Positions 45,737 through 54,316 are shown, counted from the stretch's first letter. The stretch is DNA of 64,000 nucleotides from Halomarina ordinaria (GCF_030553305.1 NZ_JARRAH010000002.1:1-64000), one strand, 5' to 3'. Made by a program: numbers and translations. Notes: generated from the sequence alone by a model not told the origin.

Positions 45737-45796
45737 ATGCAGAACGGTATCACAGCACGCTCGGCGACGGTGACGCTCCCGGGGGTATCGGCGTGA
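45737..45796 (+). CDS. 19-codon micro-ORF overlapping the amidase start
   Basis: ATG 45737 lies about 25 bases after a cctatacc box (45708-45715). It encodes 19 residues starting MQNGITARSAT and stops at tga 45794-45796, which overlaps the amidase GTG (45793) in a four-base GTGA junction. The same layout is seen before the symporter subunit. A translational coupling role is inferred; the frame could also be fortuitous. Confidence 0.45.
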   Translation: MQNGITARSATVTLPGVSA

Positions 45797-47070
45797 CCGT
45801 CCAGCGGGCACCGCTCGACGAGGCAGCCATGGCTCTCCGGACCGGCGAACGCGCCGTGACCGACTACGTCGCCGAACTGTACGAGCGTATCGACGCATTC
45901 GACGACGACGTTCGGGCGTGGGTCGACGCGGAGGCGGCGGCGCTCGCGGAGCGCTCTCCTGACCCGTCGCATCGACCGCCGCTGTACGGCGTGCCGGTCG
46001 GCGTGAAGGACGTCTTCCACGTGGACGGGATGCCGACACGGGCGGGGTCGGACCTCCCCCCGGCAGAACTCGTCGGCCAGCAGGCCGCGGTCGTGACGTC
46101 GCTTCGGGCCGCCGGTGCGCTCGTCCTGGGGAAGACCATGACGACCGAGTTCGCCTACTTCGAACCGGGACCGACCCGGAACCCGCACGACCTCGCGCAC
46201 ACGCCGGGCGGGTCGAGCAGCGGGTCGGCCGCCGCCGTCGCCGCGGGGATGTGCCCGCTCGCCATCGGCACACAGACCTACGGGTCGATCGTCCGACCGG
46301 CGACGTTCTGCGGTATCGTCGGCTTCAAGCCCAGTTACGGTCGTATCCCGTTCGACGGCATCATCCCGCTGGCCCCATCCGTGGACCACGTCGGCTTGTT
46401 CACACAGGACGTCCCTGGTATGGAACTCGCGGCCTCCGTCTGCGTCGACGACTGGGACCCATCGACGGTCGACGAACACGACCGACCCGTCGTCGGGGTG
46501 CCAGCAGGGGAGTACCTCGACCAGGCGTCAAAGAGAGGTCTCGACCGCTTCGAGGAGCACGTCGCCACCCTCGAGCGCGCCGGGTTCGAGGTCCGCCGGA
46601 CGGTGGCGTTCGACGACATCCGGACGGTCAACGACCGGCACGACGACCTGGTCGCCGCCGAGGCAGCGCTGGCGCACCACGAGTGGTTCGACGCGCACGC
46701 GGATCGGTACGCCGACAGTACGGCCGACCTGATTCGTGACGGCCGGGCGGTCTCGATCGAGACGCTCGCCGACGCTCGGCGCGAGTGTGTCCGGCTTCGC
46801 GCGTCGGTCGTCGACACGATGACCGAGCACGGCATCGACGTCTGGGTCGCTCCCGGTGCGCCCGGCCCCGCCCCTGCAGGCATCGATACGACCGGCGACC
46901 CCGTCATGAACCTCCCGTGGACCCAGGCCGGGGTGCCCGCGATCGCGATTCCTGCCGACGACGTCGACGGTCTGCCAGTCGGCGTCCAGTGCATCGCGGC
47001 GTTCGGGGCGGACGAACGACTCCTCGCGTGGGCGACGCCGATCGCGAACGTGCTTCGCGGTGTCGCGTGA
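45793..47070 (+). CDS. Amidase (amidase-signature family)
   Basis: 425 residues. Ser-cisSer-Lys triad: Lys72 in YGVPVGVKDVFH, the GGSSSGSAAAVAAG loop (Ser at 141-143) and nucleophile Ser165 in GTQTYGSIVRPATFCG. The C-terminal half is shorter and freer in sequence than that of GatA. It hydrolyses amides to acid and ammonia. Following nitrile hydratase it would finish the nitrile-to-acid pathway. The start is GTG 45793, coupled to the preceding micro-ORF. Confidence 0.9.
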   Translation: MTVQRAPLDEAAMALRTGERAVTDYVAELYERIDAFDDDVRAWVDAEAAALAERSPDPSHRPPLYGVPVGVKDVFHVDGMPTRAGSDLPPAELVGQQAAVVTSLRAAGALVLGKTMTTEFAYFEPGPTRNPHDLAHTPGGSSSGSAAAVAAGMCPLAIGTQTYGSIVRPATFCGIVGFKPSYGRIPFDGIIPLAPSVDHVGLFTQDVPGMELAASVCVDDWDPSTVDEHDRPVVGVPAGEYLDQASKRGLDRFEEHVATLERAGFEVRRTVAFDDIRTVNDRHDDLVAAEAALAHHEWFDAHADRYADSTADLIRDGRAVSIETLADARRECVRLRASVVDTMTEHGIDVWVAPGAPGPAPAGIDTTGDPVMNLPWTQAGVPAIAIPADDVDGLPVGVQCIAAFGADERLLAWATPIANVLRGVA

Positions 47071-47214
47071 GCGACGGACGGTGCGCGTCGAACCGACCGA
47101 ACACGAGTCGTTCGGCCGTCGTGAGGTCCCACTGCGGGTGGACCGTTCGTTCACTCCTGTGGCTCGGCAGGGACCCGTCGGGGAGTACCCGGAACCTGCC
47201 ATCTGTGAAAGCCG

Positions 47215-47331
47215 CTAGAGCGACGTCGATTGGAGGTCGAAGGACCGCTCACCGGACCGGTCGTCGACGAGGACCGTCTCGTAGGCGGGTTGCGAGTCAC
47301 CCACGAGACGGTGATCGAACGTGGATACCAC
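47215..47331 (-). CDS. Short acidic ORF beside the origin, probably truncated
   Basis: 38 residues from GTG 47331 (VSTFDHRLVGDSQPAYETV and ERSFDLQSTSL). The composition is haloarchaeal, and the start abuts the first origin box, but the length suggests a truncated gene. No family is recognised. Confidence 0.3.
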   Translation of the reverse strand: MVSTFDHRLVGDSQPAYETVLVDDRSGERSFDLQSTSL

Positions 47332-47361
47332 CCCCCTCTCACACAGCGGTTTTCCTGAGTT
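47331..47361 (-). repeat. Origin recognition box ORB1
   Basis: Minus-strand copy of the 19-base core aactcaggaaaaccgctgt (47343-47361) followed by gtgagagggggg. Its 30-base match to ORB4 on the opposite strand is perfect, making the two a long inverted pair around the candidate unwinding region. Confidence 0.85.
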
Positions 47362-47397
47362 ATCCACGCGAAGGGGAGGCCAGTAGCGGCTGGTCGA

Positions 47398-47424
47398 CCC
47401 CTCACACAGCGGTTTTCCCGAGTT
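47398..47424 (-). repeat. Origin recognition box ORB2
   Basis: Minus-strand copy of the core with one change (aactcgggaaaaccgctgt, 47406-47424) and a shortened G-tract (gtgagggg). Same orientation as ORB1, 45 bases away. Confidence 0.8.
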
Positions 47425-47654
47425 CCCCACCGAACAGCGGAGCACTCACTTCAGGTCGAACCGACGGTACTACTACTAGCTATCATAACTGTAGTGGTAG
47501 TAGTAGTAGTTGCCGTATCTTGTACAGGGCAAAACCACTATACTGTGTGACGTCTGACAGCGGTTTTCCTGAGTTAGATTCCGCGAACCAGTGATTCTTT
47601 ATATGTGTAACCGGTGCAACTAGCGAGTCGCGGTGTGGATAGACGAGCGACGCC
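47425..47654. other. Candidate DNA unwinding region of the origin
   Basis: Between the left and right boxes the sequence is AT-richer than its surroundings, with tctttatatgtg near 47596-47607 and complementary trinucleotide runs (tactactac at 47468-47476 and gtagtagtagtagt at 47497-47510) that can fold onto each other. This is the expected position of the duplex unwinding element. Confidence 0.55.
47557..47575 (-). repeat. Origin recognition box ORB3 (core only)
   Basis: A perfect copy of the 19-base core in the ORB1 orientation but without the flanking G-tract, so it may be a weaker (mini-ORB) site. Confidence 0.75.
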
Positions 47655-47687
47655 AACTCAGGAAAACCGCTGTGTGAGAGGGGGAGG
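47655..47687 (+). repeat. Origin recognition box ORB4
   Basis: Plus-strand core 47655-47673 followed by gtgagagggggagg. Inverted relative to ORB1-3, the usual haloarchaeal arrangement, and about 50 bases before orc1. Confidence 0.85.
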
Positions 47688-47705
47688 TAGCCAGCGATTC
47701 GGGGG

Positions 47706-47732
47706 ACTCGGGAAACTCGGGAAACTCGGGAA
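47706..47732 (+). repeat. Three tandem 9-base repeats before orc1
   Basis: actcgggaa repeated three times head to tail, ending 6 bases before the orc1 start codon. The unit resembles the left half of ORB2 (aactcggga), so these may be half-sites for autoregulation by Orc1. Confidence 0.7.
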
Positions 47733-47738
47733 AGACTG

Positions 47739-49052
47739 ATGTCGCTGGATGCGTCAGTCTCTCTCACCATGGACGACGTCGATTCGATCTTCGCTGACGA
47801 CGTAGAGTTGATCAAAAACGCCGAGGTCCTCGAAGAGGACTACACCCCGACGGAGATCCTGTGTCGGGACGACGTCCTTCGGCAGTACACGAGCGTCTTC
47901 AAGCCGATCTACAAGGGTCGTCCGCCACAGAACGCCTTTCTCTACGGCGATACGGGGGTCGGAAAGACCGCGGCGACGAAGTACCTCCGGGAGAACCTCG
48001 AACACGACATCGAGAAGAAGAACGACCAGTTGCCCGAGGAGAAGCGGATCACGCTCAACGTCGTCTGGATCAACTGCGAGAACTTCACGACCGGTGATCA
48101 CAAGACGTCGTCGTACCAGGTCGCCGTGGGCATCGTGAATCGACTCCGGGACAAAGGGAACCGAATCACGGGAACCGGGTACGCCCCACAGGACGTCTAC
48201 GACATCATGTACGAGGAACTGGACAACCTCGAGGGGACCGTCCTCGTGATCTTAGACGAAGTCGACAAGATCGGGAACGACGACACACTCCTCTACGAAC
48301 TCCCACGCTCTCGCGACATCGGCTACGTCGAAAACGTCCGCGTCGGCGTCATCGGTATCAGTAACGACTACACCTTCCGAAAGAACCTCTCCCCGAAGGT
48401 CAAAGACAGCCTGTGTGAGACCGAGATCAAGTTTCCCGCCTACAACGCGACGGAGCTCTCGGACATCCTCAACGCTCGTGCGGAGCTCGCGCTCTACGAC
48501 GGTGCCTACACTGCGGAGACGATCTCGCTCTGTTCGGCACTCGCGTATCAGGAGGCATCGGGGAGCGCTCGTCGAGCGATCCGACTGCTCCGACGGTCGG
48601 CAGAGATCGCCGAAGAGAACGGCTCGGAACAGATCGAGGAGGAGCACATCCGCCAGGCCGACAAGGACCTGGAGTACGGCAACATCGTCGAGTCCATCGT
48701 CGACCAGGACGACGAGAAGCTCTACATCCTGAAGGCACTCGCCCACCTCGATACCGCGGGCCTCACGCCTGCCCGCACGCGGACGATTCACGCCGCGTAC
48801 TCCCGGGTAGTTCGGTCCTACAACACGGCGAGCGGGAAGGACCCCCTCACGCAGCGCGGGATGTTCAATCACCTCTCGAAACTGGTGATGTTCGGCTTCG
48901 TGAACACCATCGACCACAACAAGGGCGTCGGTGGTGGACAGTGGAACGAACACGAGTTCAGCGACGACCTCGACGCACAGAAAGTGAGAGACGCGTTCGA
49001 GGACCGAAACCTCGAATGGCTGACGATCGACGTGCGTGGAATCGAGGAGTAA
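47739..49052 (+). CDS. orc1: Orc1/Cdc6-family replication initiator
   Basis: 437 residues. An AAA+ ATPase with Walker A GDTGVGKT (70-77) and Walker B VILDEVDK (Asp173, Glu174), sensor motif GVIGISNDY, and a C-terminal winged helix (ARTRTIHAAYSRVVRSYN...LTQRGMFNHLSKLVMFGFV). It binds the ORB elements beside it and opens the origin. ATG 47739 directly follows the tandem repeats; a later Met at residue 11 is less likely. The stop codon overlaps ORB5. Such orc1-ORB pairs mark active or once-active origins on chromosomes and megaplasmids. Confidence 0.94.
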   Translation: MSLDASVSLTMDDVDSIFADDVELIKNAEVLEEDYTPTEILCRDDVLRQYTSVFKPIYKGRPPQNAFLYGDTGVGKTAATKYLRENLEHDIEKKNDQLPEEKRITLNVVWINCENFTTGDHKTSSYQVAVGIVNRLRDKGNRITGTGYAPQDVYDIMYEELDNLEGTVLVILDEVDKIGNDDTLLYELPRSRDIGYVENVRVGVIGISNDYTFRKNLSPKVKDSLCETEIKFPAYNATELSDILNARAELALYDGAYTAETISLCSALAYQEASGSARRAIRLLRRSAEIAEENGSEQIEEEHIRQADKDLEYGNIVESIVDQDDEKLYILKALAHLDTAGLTPARTRTIHAAYSRVVRSYNTASGKDPLTQRGMFNHLSKLVMFGFVNTIDHNKGVGGGQWNEHEFSDDLDAQKVRDAFEDRNLEWLTIDVRGIEE

Positions 49053-49083
49053 CTCAGGAAAACCGCTGTTGGACCCCCGGTGG
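49051..49083 (+). repeat. Origin recognition box ORB5 overlapping the orc1 stop
   Basis: The 19-base core (49051-49069) begins inside the orc1 stop codon taa and is followed by a tggacccccggtggg tail. It has the same orientation as ORB4, so orc1 is bracketed by two boxes. Confidence 0.75.
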
Positions 49084-49204
49084 GTGCTTTCGCAGTACGA
49101 GCGAACCGGTCACGAGAGAGTACACGTCGTCTGTGGTGTCGATGACAGCTACTCCACCACGCTAGTGATTACCGTACGTTGGTGGCCGCTTCGCGATGGC
49201 CGGT

Positions 49205-49873
49205 TCAGTCGAGGGTGTCGAGCGAACCGTAGCGTTCTTCGTTCTGAATGTGCGTGCAGAACTGCGCACACAGTCGACAGCAGTCCGTGGCGTCCGTGAA
49301 TGTTCGGACGCTGGCGTCCCAGCGCGCGTGGACTGCCCCGAGCATCGCGCTCCGCACCGACGGTTCGGCAACGACCATCATCCGCCGGGTGCGTTCCGGC
49401 GGCGTGGCATCGGCCGCTGGTCCCTGCATGCCGCCGCTCGACAGCACGTCCTCGAGGACGCTCCCGATCTCGATACCGACGCCGAGATTGTCGCCCACCT
49501 GTGGCGCGACGAAGACGGTCACGTTGCTCGCTCGCGTGAAGGCGATACTCTGTGTCGCGGCGTCCATCTCGTCGAGCGAGATTCCGACGTCGATCGCGAG
49601 GAAGGCGTTGAAGCCGCGATCGCGGAGACAGTCGCGCGTCTCCTGGAGGAGACGTAGCACCTCGTCCTCTGCGTACGCCCCGCTGGTCTCGTTCCACGTC
49701 GCGAACGATGGAACGTCGGTCTCAGCATCGGCATCTGCCGGTAGCAGTGCGTCGACGTCGAACGTCCGGTACGGACCCATCACGTAGACGAGAAAGTGCT
49801 CGCGCCGGACTGGCGGAAGGGCAGTCGAGTCACCGACCGCCCGAGGGAGGTCGTCGATAATCCGATTCCGCAT
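49205..49873 (-). CDS. DUF7509-like haloarchaeal protein
   Basis: 222 residues. The segment REHFLVYVMGPYRTFDVDALLPAD, NAFLAIDVGISLDEMDAATQSIAFTRASNVTVFVAPQVGDNLGVGIEIGSVLED resembles DUF7509, a haloarchaeal family with a nucleoside 2-deoxyribosyltransferase/TIR-like alpha-beta pattern. The C-terminus has an unusual cluster DCCRLCAQFC. A gtatttataa box 26 bases before ATG 49873 fits a leaderless transcript. It is next to an origin, as is common for this family; function unknown. Confidence 0.65.
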   Translation of the reverse strand: MRNRIIDDLPRAVGDSTALPPVRREHFLVYVMGPYRTFDVDALLPADADAETDVPSFATWNETSGAYAEDEVLRLLQETRDCLRDRGFNAFLAIDVGISLDEMDAATQSIAFTRASNVTVFVAPQVGDNLGVGIEIGSVLEDVLSSGGMQGPAADATPPERTRRMMVVAEPSVRSAMLGAVHARWDASVRTFTDATDCCRLCAQFCTHIQNEERYGSLDTLD

Positions 49874-49984
49874 TCACGTCGCCGATTCGGAGCGCCAGTT
49901 TATAAATACCGGTGCTTTCAGGAATCTTCTACTAGAGAACGGCTAAGTGTATGGCGCTACTACACTCGAACCGAGGTACCTACA

Positions 49985-50377
49985 ATGGCCGAAACCGACC
50001 GCCGCCCGACCGACGAGGTCCGCCAGCCGGAGCCCCCACTCCCCGAGGAGAGTGGACTGACGCTCGAGGAGTACCTCGCCATGCAGCAGGCGATCGGCCA
50101 CCCGACGCGATTTCGCATCCTGCGCACCCTCGTCGTCAACGACGAGCTGAGTGCCGCCGAACTCAAGTCTGCGGTCGGAGTGGAACCCCACAACTTCCAC
50201 TACCACCTCGACGAACTGGTCGACGTCGGCCTCGTCGACAAGCGCCAGCGACGGACCGCCGACAGCCAGGGCTTCTACACGTACTACCGACCGACCGCGA
50301 TGGGCGACGGCATCCTCGAGCACGGTGTCGCAGAGCTGATGCGCCGCGAACGCGAGTTCAACGACACCTATTCATGA
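49985..50377 (+). CDS. Winged helix-turn-helix regulator (ArsR-like)
   Basis: 130 residues. The central domain LAMQQAIGHPTRFRILRTLVVNDELSAAELKSAVGVEPHNFHYHLDELVDVGLVDKRQRRTADSQGFYTYYRPT is a typical ArsR/DUF-type winged helix; HxH in FHYHLDEL is part of the recognition helix. The N-terminal 25 residues are acidic and disordered. The start ATG 49985 was chosen over longer frames. It may regulate the origin-proximal genes; the pseudogene that follows was probably its operon partner. Confidence 0.8.
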   Translation: MAETDRRPTDEVRQPEPPLPEESGLTLEEYLAMQQAIGHPTRFRILRTLVVNDELSAAELKSAVGVEPHNFHYHLDELVDVGLVDKRQRRTADSQGFYTYYRPTAMGDGILEHGVAELMRREREFNDTYS

Positions 50378-50468
50378 CCGAACGCTTTTCGTGGGTAGAT
50401 CCAATCCGCCCCCTTGACCAACGAGACTACGCGTTGGTGTTCTTTGTTGGTTAATACGAGCGGTGGAG

Positions 50469-50766
50469 ATGTCCCACGAACCACCGACTCCACCAGCGGA
50501 CCTCCCGACGGGGGTAGTCGACGTTCTCGACGAGTTCGCACCGAAACGCCTCCGAGACGTTGCCCGCTCCGCCGCGGCGCTGGCCAAACACGAGGCGCGT
50601 GAGAACCGTCTCGAGGTGGGGTCGGATGACAACGGCGACGAGAAACGGCCCGACGGTCTCCCGGACGACTTCCCGCAAGGGCGACGACTATCACGGAGTT
50701 CAACGACGACCACTACTGGCAGTGGAGGGAGGGTGACGCGTCGATTCCGGCTGACCAGTCGAAATA
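50469..50766 (+). pseudogene. Frameshifted small haloarchaeal gene
   Basis: From ATG 50469 the frame gives SHEPPTPPADLPTGVVDVLDEFAPKRLRDVARSAAALAKHEARE and DEKRPDGLPDDFP; it then shifts near 50683, and another frame continues ATTITEFNDDHYWQWREGD. The joined product resembles small haloarchaeal proteins that end in an YYYWQWREG segment and often follow a winged-helix gene. The sequence after WQWREGD no longer resembles that family. Its function is unknown. Confidence 0.65.
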
Positions 50767-51137
50767 CCGGTTCTGTCTCACCGACCATCTCGGTGTTGAA
50801 GCCGTCAGGTCGGACAAGACGGCGGAGGCGACGCTCCTCCTGTCTCGTGGAAGTGTGACCGGACCGACCCCTCTCGATATCGGTCGTCGATGAACTGTTC
50901 GAGCAGTATTCGACGGAGAACCACACGAGGGGATGAGTAACACCGAGTGCATATCCCCGACAGCAGCCTCGTCGAGCGCTCGCAGAAGAAGCTGAGGAGA
51001 CATCCCGAACGACTGCCGTCGACGAAGGTACCCAGCCGAAGAGCACCTCGACCAACAGCTCCGTTCGCACACCACAGAATCGTTTCTCACCAACTATCAT
51101 TAACTCTTTAAAATGGTGGTGTGAGTGTGTCACACCG
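50767..51137. other. Intergenic stretch
   Basis: About 370 bases without a supportable gene. A ctttaaaatgg box (51106-51116) about 28 bases before 51138 is the promoter of the exported nuclease/phosphatase-fold gene. Confidence 0.55.
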
Positions 51138-52394
51138 ATGCGCTCGATAGCTCGACCTCGGACCAGACGGGACGTTCTCAAGACGATCGGTGGTACAGCG
51201 ACAGCAGCCGGTTTCGTCGGCACCGTGAGCGGTCGACGGCGACCCGGAGGCGGCAAACAGGGTCGTGGGATACGGTACGCTGCGTTCAACGTCATCGAAC
51301 TGGAGACGGAGCAGGTACAATCGCCGGGGGATCCACAGGCCGAAGCGGCCGCCCGAGTCGTCCAGGAAGTGCAGCCGGACGTCCTCGTCGTCAATGAACT
51401 CACCAACAACACCCAGGAGGACGAACACACCAATAGAACGAACATCGACGCGTTCGTCGAGAACTACCTCAGCGTCCCACAGCGAGACGACCTCGACGGC
51501 ATCGACTACGAACACACGCTCCAGCCGGAGAGCAATACCGGCGTCCTCCCGGACCAGGACTACGACTTCAACAAGGACGGAACGGCCGGCGAACGGCCGG
51601 GTGACGCGTACGGGTTCGGGGAGTATCCGGGCCACTACGCGTTCGCGATCGCGAGCAACTACCCGATCGACGAATCGAACCTCCGTTCGTTCCAGACGTT
51701 CAAGTGGGCGGACATGCCCGGGAACCTCATCCCGGTCGCGGGCGAGGACGGCGTCGTCACGGATCCCGAGGGCGACGACCTCGCGCTCTACCTCACGGAG
51801 GAGGAACTCGACGTCTATCGGCTCTCTTCGAAGACCCACATCGACGTCCCGTTCGAGGTCGAGGGGGGGACGGTTCACGGTCTGTTCGCGCACCCGACGC
51901 CGCCCGGCTTCGACGGCGTGAACAACTTCAACGGGAAGTGGAACCACGACGAAGTCCGGTTCTTCGCGGATTACGTCGCTGGCGCAGAGTACATCTACGA
52001 CGACAGCGGCGTCCACGGCGGTCTCGACGACGACGCCTCCTACGTCCTGATGGGCGACATGAACGCGGGGCCAGGCCTGGGGCGGGACGAGCGTCCGCTC
52101 ACCCCCGCCCAGGAGTTCCTCATCGACAACGACGACTTCGATACCGACCGTCTCCCGAAGAGTCCGGGCGGGGCGCAGCGCGGTCTCCCCACCGCGACAC
52201 GGGTCGGCGGCGATGTCGAGGGCGTCGTCGAACAGATCGACTACGTCCTCCCCTCTCCGGACCTGTCGCTTCGCGCCTCCTCGGTCGTCTGGCCGAGCGA
52301 GAACGCGACGAAGCGGAACCTCGGCGAGGACGTCAGTCTCGCCTCGGATCACCGACTCGTCTGGGCCGACATCGCGACCCATCCCGGTCACTGA
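51138..52394 (+). CDS. Tat-exported endonuclease/exonuclease/phosphatase-family protein
   Basis: 418 residues. The N-terminal TRRDVLKTIGGTATAAGFVGTV is a twin-arginine signal, so the protein acts outside the cell. The EEP fold is marked by RYAAFNVIELE, VLVVNELTNN, SSKTHIDVPF, SYVLMGDMNAGPG (GDMN), and the C-terminal LASDHRLVWADI (SDH). The active-site Asp, Asn and His are present. Insertions with Asp-rich loops are typical of halophilic secreted proteins. It may be an extracellular DNase or phosphodiesterase. Leaderless promoter at 51106-51116. Confidence 0.85.
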   Translation: MRSIARPRTRRDVLKTIGGTATAAGFVGTVSGRRRPGGGKQGRGIRYAAFNVIELETEQVQSPGDPQAEAAARVVQEVQPDVLVVNELTNNTQEDEHTNRTNIDAFVENYLSVPQRDDLDGIDYEHTLQPESNTGVLPDQDYDFNKDGTAGERPGDAYGFGEYPGHYAFAIASNYPIDESNLRSFQTFKWADMPGNLIPVAGEDGVVTDPEGDDLALYLTEEELDVYRLSSKTHIDVPFEVEGGTVHGLFAHPTPPGFDGVNNFNGKWNHDEVRFFADYVAGAEYIYDDSGVHGGLDDDASYVLMGDMNAGPGLGRDERPLTPAQEFLIDNDDFDTDRLPKSPGGAQRGLPTATRVGGDVEGVVEQIDYVLPSPDLSLRASSVVWPSENATKRNLGEDVSLASDHRLVWADIATHPGH

Positions 52395-52936
52395 CGGCAT
52401 TCGATCGCTCACTCTCGATACTCGCCTACGATACGAACTCGGCCGTCGGAACTAGCGGCCGAGCCCTCCTTTTGTGACACCGAGGGTTTGACGATATTGC
52501 CGGTCCGGTCTCGCAGCAAGAGGAGGCGTACTGATGCCAGCGACTGAGCATTAGTTCCTGCTGTACGAGTCTATCCCAGATGAGGAGTGGTCTGACTAGC
52601 CGACATGGGGGTGCCACGTTTGTACGTCGTCACCGCACGGACCGTAACTGATAATCGGTCGAGTAAGAGCGTACCCGACAAAAACGTCGGCGTCGAAAGT
52701 ATTGGTTAAGATTCGTACCGGGTGTCGGCGTGAGCTATCAGCGTCCCCGTCTCGATATTCTATGCCAGTAGTCGTCAGAGGTACACATCATGGGTCACTC
52801 GACCGTACCTCCGACGAAACGGCGTTAGACAGCTCATCGAACTGTCCTGTCCCCCTCAACGACGTGCTCCGGACGGGTGTGTTCTATCGATTTCTGTGGA
52901 CTAACATTATTAGTCTATGTGTCAGATGTCACTTCT
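52395..52936. other. Intergenic stretch before the dihydropyrimidinase
   Basis: 540 bases. Apart from the hairpin above and a ctaacattatta box (52902-52914), likely the promoter of the next gene, nothing is recognisable. Confidence 0.55.
52438..52475 (+). terminator. Hairpin and T-tract terminator
   Basis: Perfect 8-base stem ctcggccg/cggccgag (52438-52445 and 52456-52463) with a 10-base loop, followed by ccctccttttg. It lies about 45 bases after the exported nuclease gene. Confidence 0.6.
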
Positions 52937-54316
52937 ATGCCTGCAGACACGATCATCAGGGGAGGGACGCTGGTGCAACCGGGTGGGACACTCGATGCGA
53001 GTATCGCGATTACGGGAGGGAAGATCGCCGCGATCGGTACCGAATCGGAACTCCCCGACGCAGCGGAGGTGATCGACGCGTCGGGAAAGTTCGTTCTCCC
53101 CGGCGCGGTCGACGTTCACGTTCACCTCGACGATCACTTCTCGAACGACACCTACGAGACAGCCTCGAAGGCGGCGGCGCTCGGTGGGACGACGACGGTG
53201 ATCGACTTCGCCTGGCAGGCCTGGGTCGGGGAGGCGAGCCTCTTCGAGGAAGAGAGCACACTCGTCGAAGGGATCGACCGGAAGCAAGCCAAAGCCGAAG
53301 GTTCGCTCATCGACTACAGTCTCCACGGGGCGATCACCCGCGAGGACCCGACGATATTCGACGAGTTGCCCGAAGTCATCGACCGGGGCGTCACCTCGAT
53401 AAAGCTCTTTACCGCATACGAGTTCGGCTTGCCGAACGGGTTCATCAACAAGGTGTTCGCAGCGGCCGCGGACTACGACCTCGTAGCCGTCCTTCATACG
53501 GAGGATTCCTCCGTCTGTGAGGTGATCACCGAGCAGTTCAAACGCGAAAGCAAAGGCGAGGCCGAGTACTATCCGAAATCTCGGCCCGATTACGCGGAGG
53601 CGATGGCAGCCGACGACGCCATCCGGATGGCGATGGAGGCTGGCTGTCGGTACTACGGTATCCACACGACCTGTCGGAAGGCCGCAGACGTCATCGAGCA
53701 GCACCGCGCGGCCAATCGGAACATGATTCGCGCCGAGACGTGCACTCAATATACCGTGGCCGACGACTCACTGTTCGAGGAGGTCGGTCTGCTCCCGATG
53801 GCAGCGCCGCCGTTACGGAAACCGGACGACAACGAGGCCATGTTCGAACATCTCGAACGAGGGACGATCGACGTCGTCTCGACAGACCACTGTGGATACA
53901 CGCGCGAGCAGAAGCAGGTCTATCCGTGGTGGGAGGGTACCTACGGGATGAACTCGCTCCAGCGGAGCCTGCCGGTGTTCCACGACGAGGCGGTCGCCGA
54001 ACGCGGGTTCAGTTACCCGTTCCTCGTTCGGAAATTGGCCGCAAACCCGGCGCGCATCTTCGGGTTGACGAATAAAGGGACGCTCGACCCGGGAACGGAT
54101 GCCGACCTCGTGGTCTTCGACCCGGACGACACCGACCCGATCGACCCGGAGGACAACGCCTCGATCGCTGACTTCTCGGTCTACGAGGGACGCGAGGTCG
54201 GCACGGTCGAGAAGACGTTCGTCCGCGGCGAACTCGTCGCTGATGGGGGGGAAATTGTCGGACACCTAGGTCACGGCGAGTTCGTCGAGCGTGGGATTCC
54301 AGAGTGGCGGACGTGA
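52937..54316 (+). CDS. Dihydropyrimidinase/D-hydantoinase-type hydrolase
   Basis: 459 residues from ATG 52937. Binuclear-metal hydrolase that opens cyclic ureides. Motifs: DVHVHLDD (His61, His63), carbamylated Lys156 in GVTSIKLFTA, His187 in LHTEDSS, YYGIHTT (second His), and STDHCGYT (Asp). The C-terminal beta-sandwich returns with FDPDDTDPIDPED. Length fits the family. A ttatta box lies about 28 bases before the start. Substrate could be dihydropyrimidine, hydantoin or allantoin; a related fragment begins at the left edge of the window. Confidence 0.88.
   Translation: MPADTIIRGGTLVQPGGTLDASIAITGGKIAAIGTESELPDAAEVIDASGKFVLPGAVDVHVHLDDHFSNDTYETASKAAALGGTTTVIDFAWQAWVGEASLFEEESTLVEGIDRKQAKAEGSLIDYSLHGAITREDPTIFDELPEVIDRGVTSIKLFTAYEFGLPNGFINKVFAAAADYDLVAVLHTEDSSVCEVITEQFKRESKGEAEYYPKSRPDYAEAMAADDAIRMAMEAGCRYYGIHTTCRKAADVIEQHRAANRNMIRAETCTQYTVADDSLFEEVGLLPMAAPPLRKPDDNEAMFEHLERGTIDVVSTDHCGYTREQKQVYPWWEGTYGMNSLQRSLPVFHDEAVAERGFSYPFLVRKLAANPARIFGLTNKGTLDPGTDADLVVFDPDDTDPIDPEDNASIADFSVYEGREVGTVEKTFVRGELVADGGEIVGHLGHGEFVERGIPEWRT

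Noticed and set aside
47465-47512. Trinucleotide repeats as a CRISPR or microsatellite array
   Set aside because: Short simple repeats with no spacers, inside the candidate origin unwinding region.
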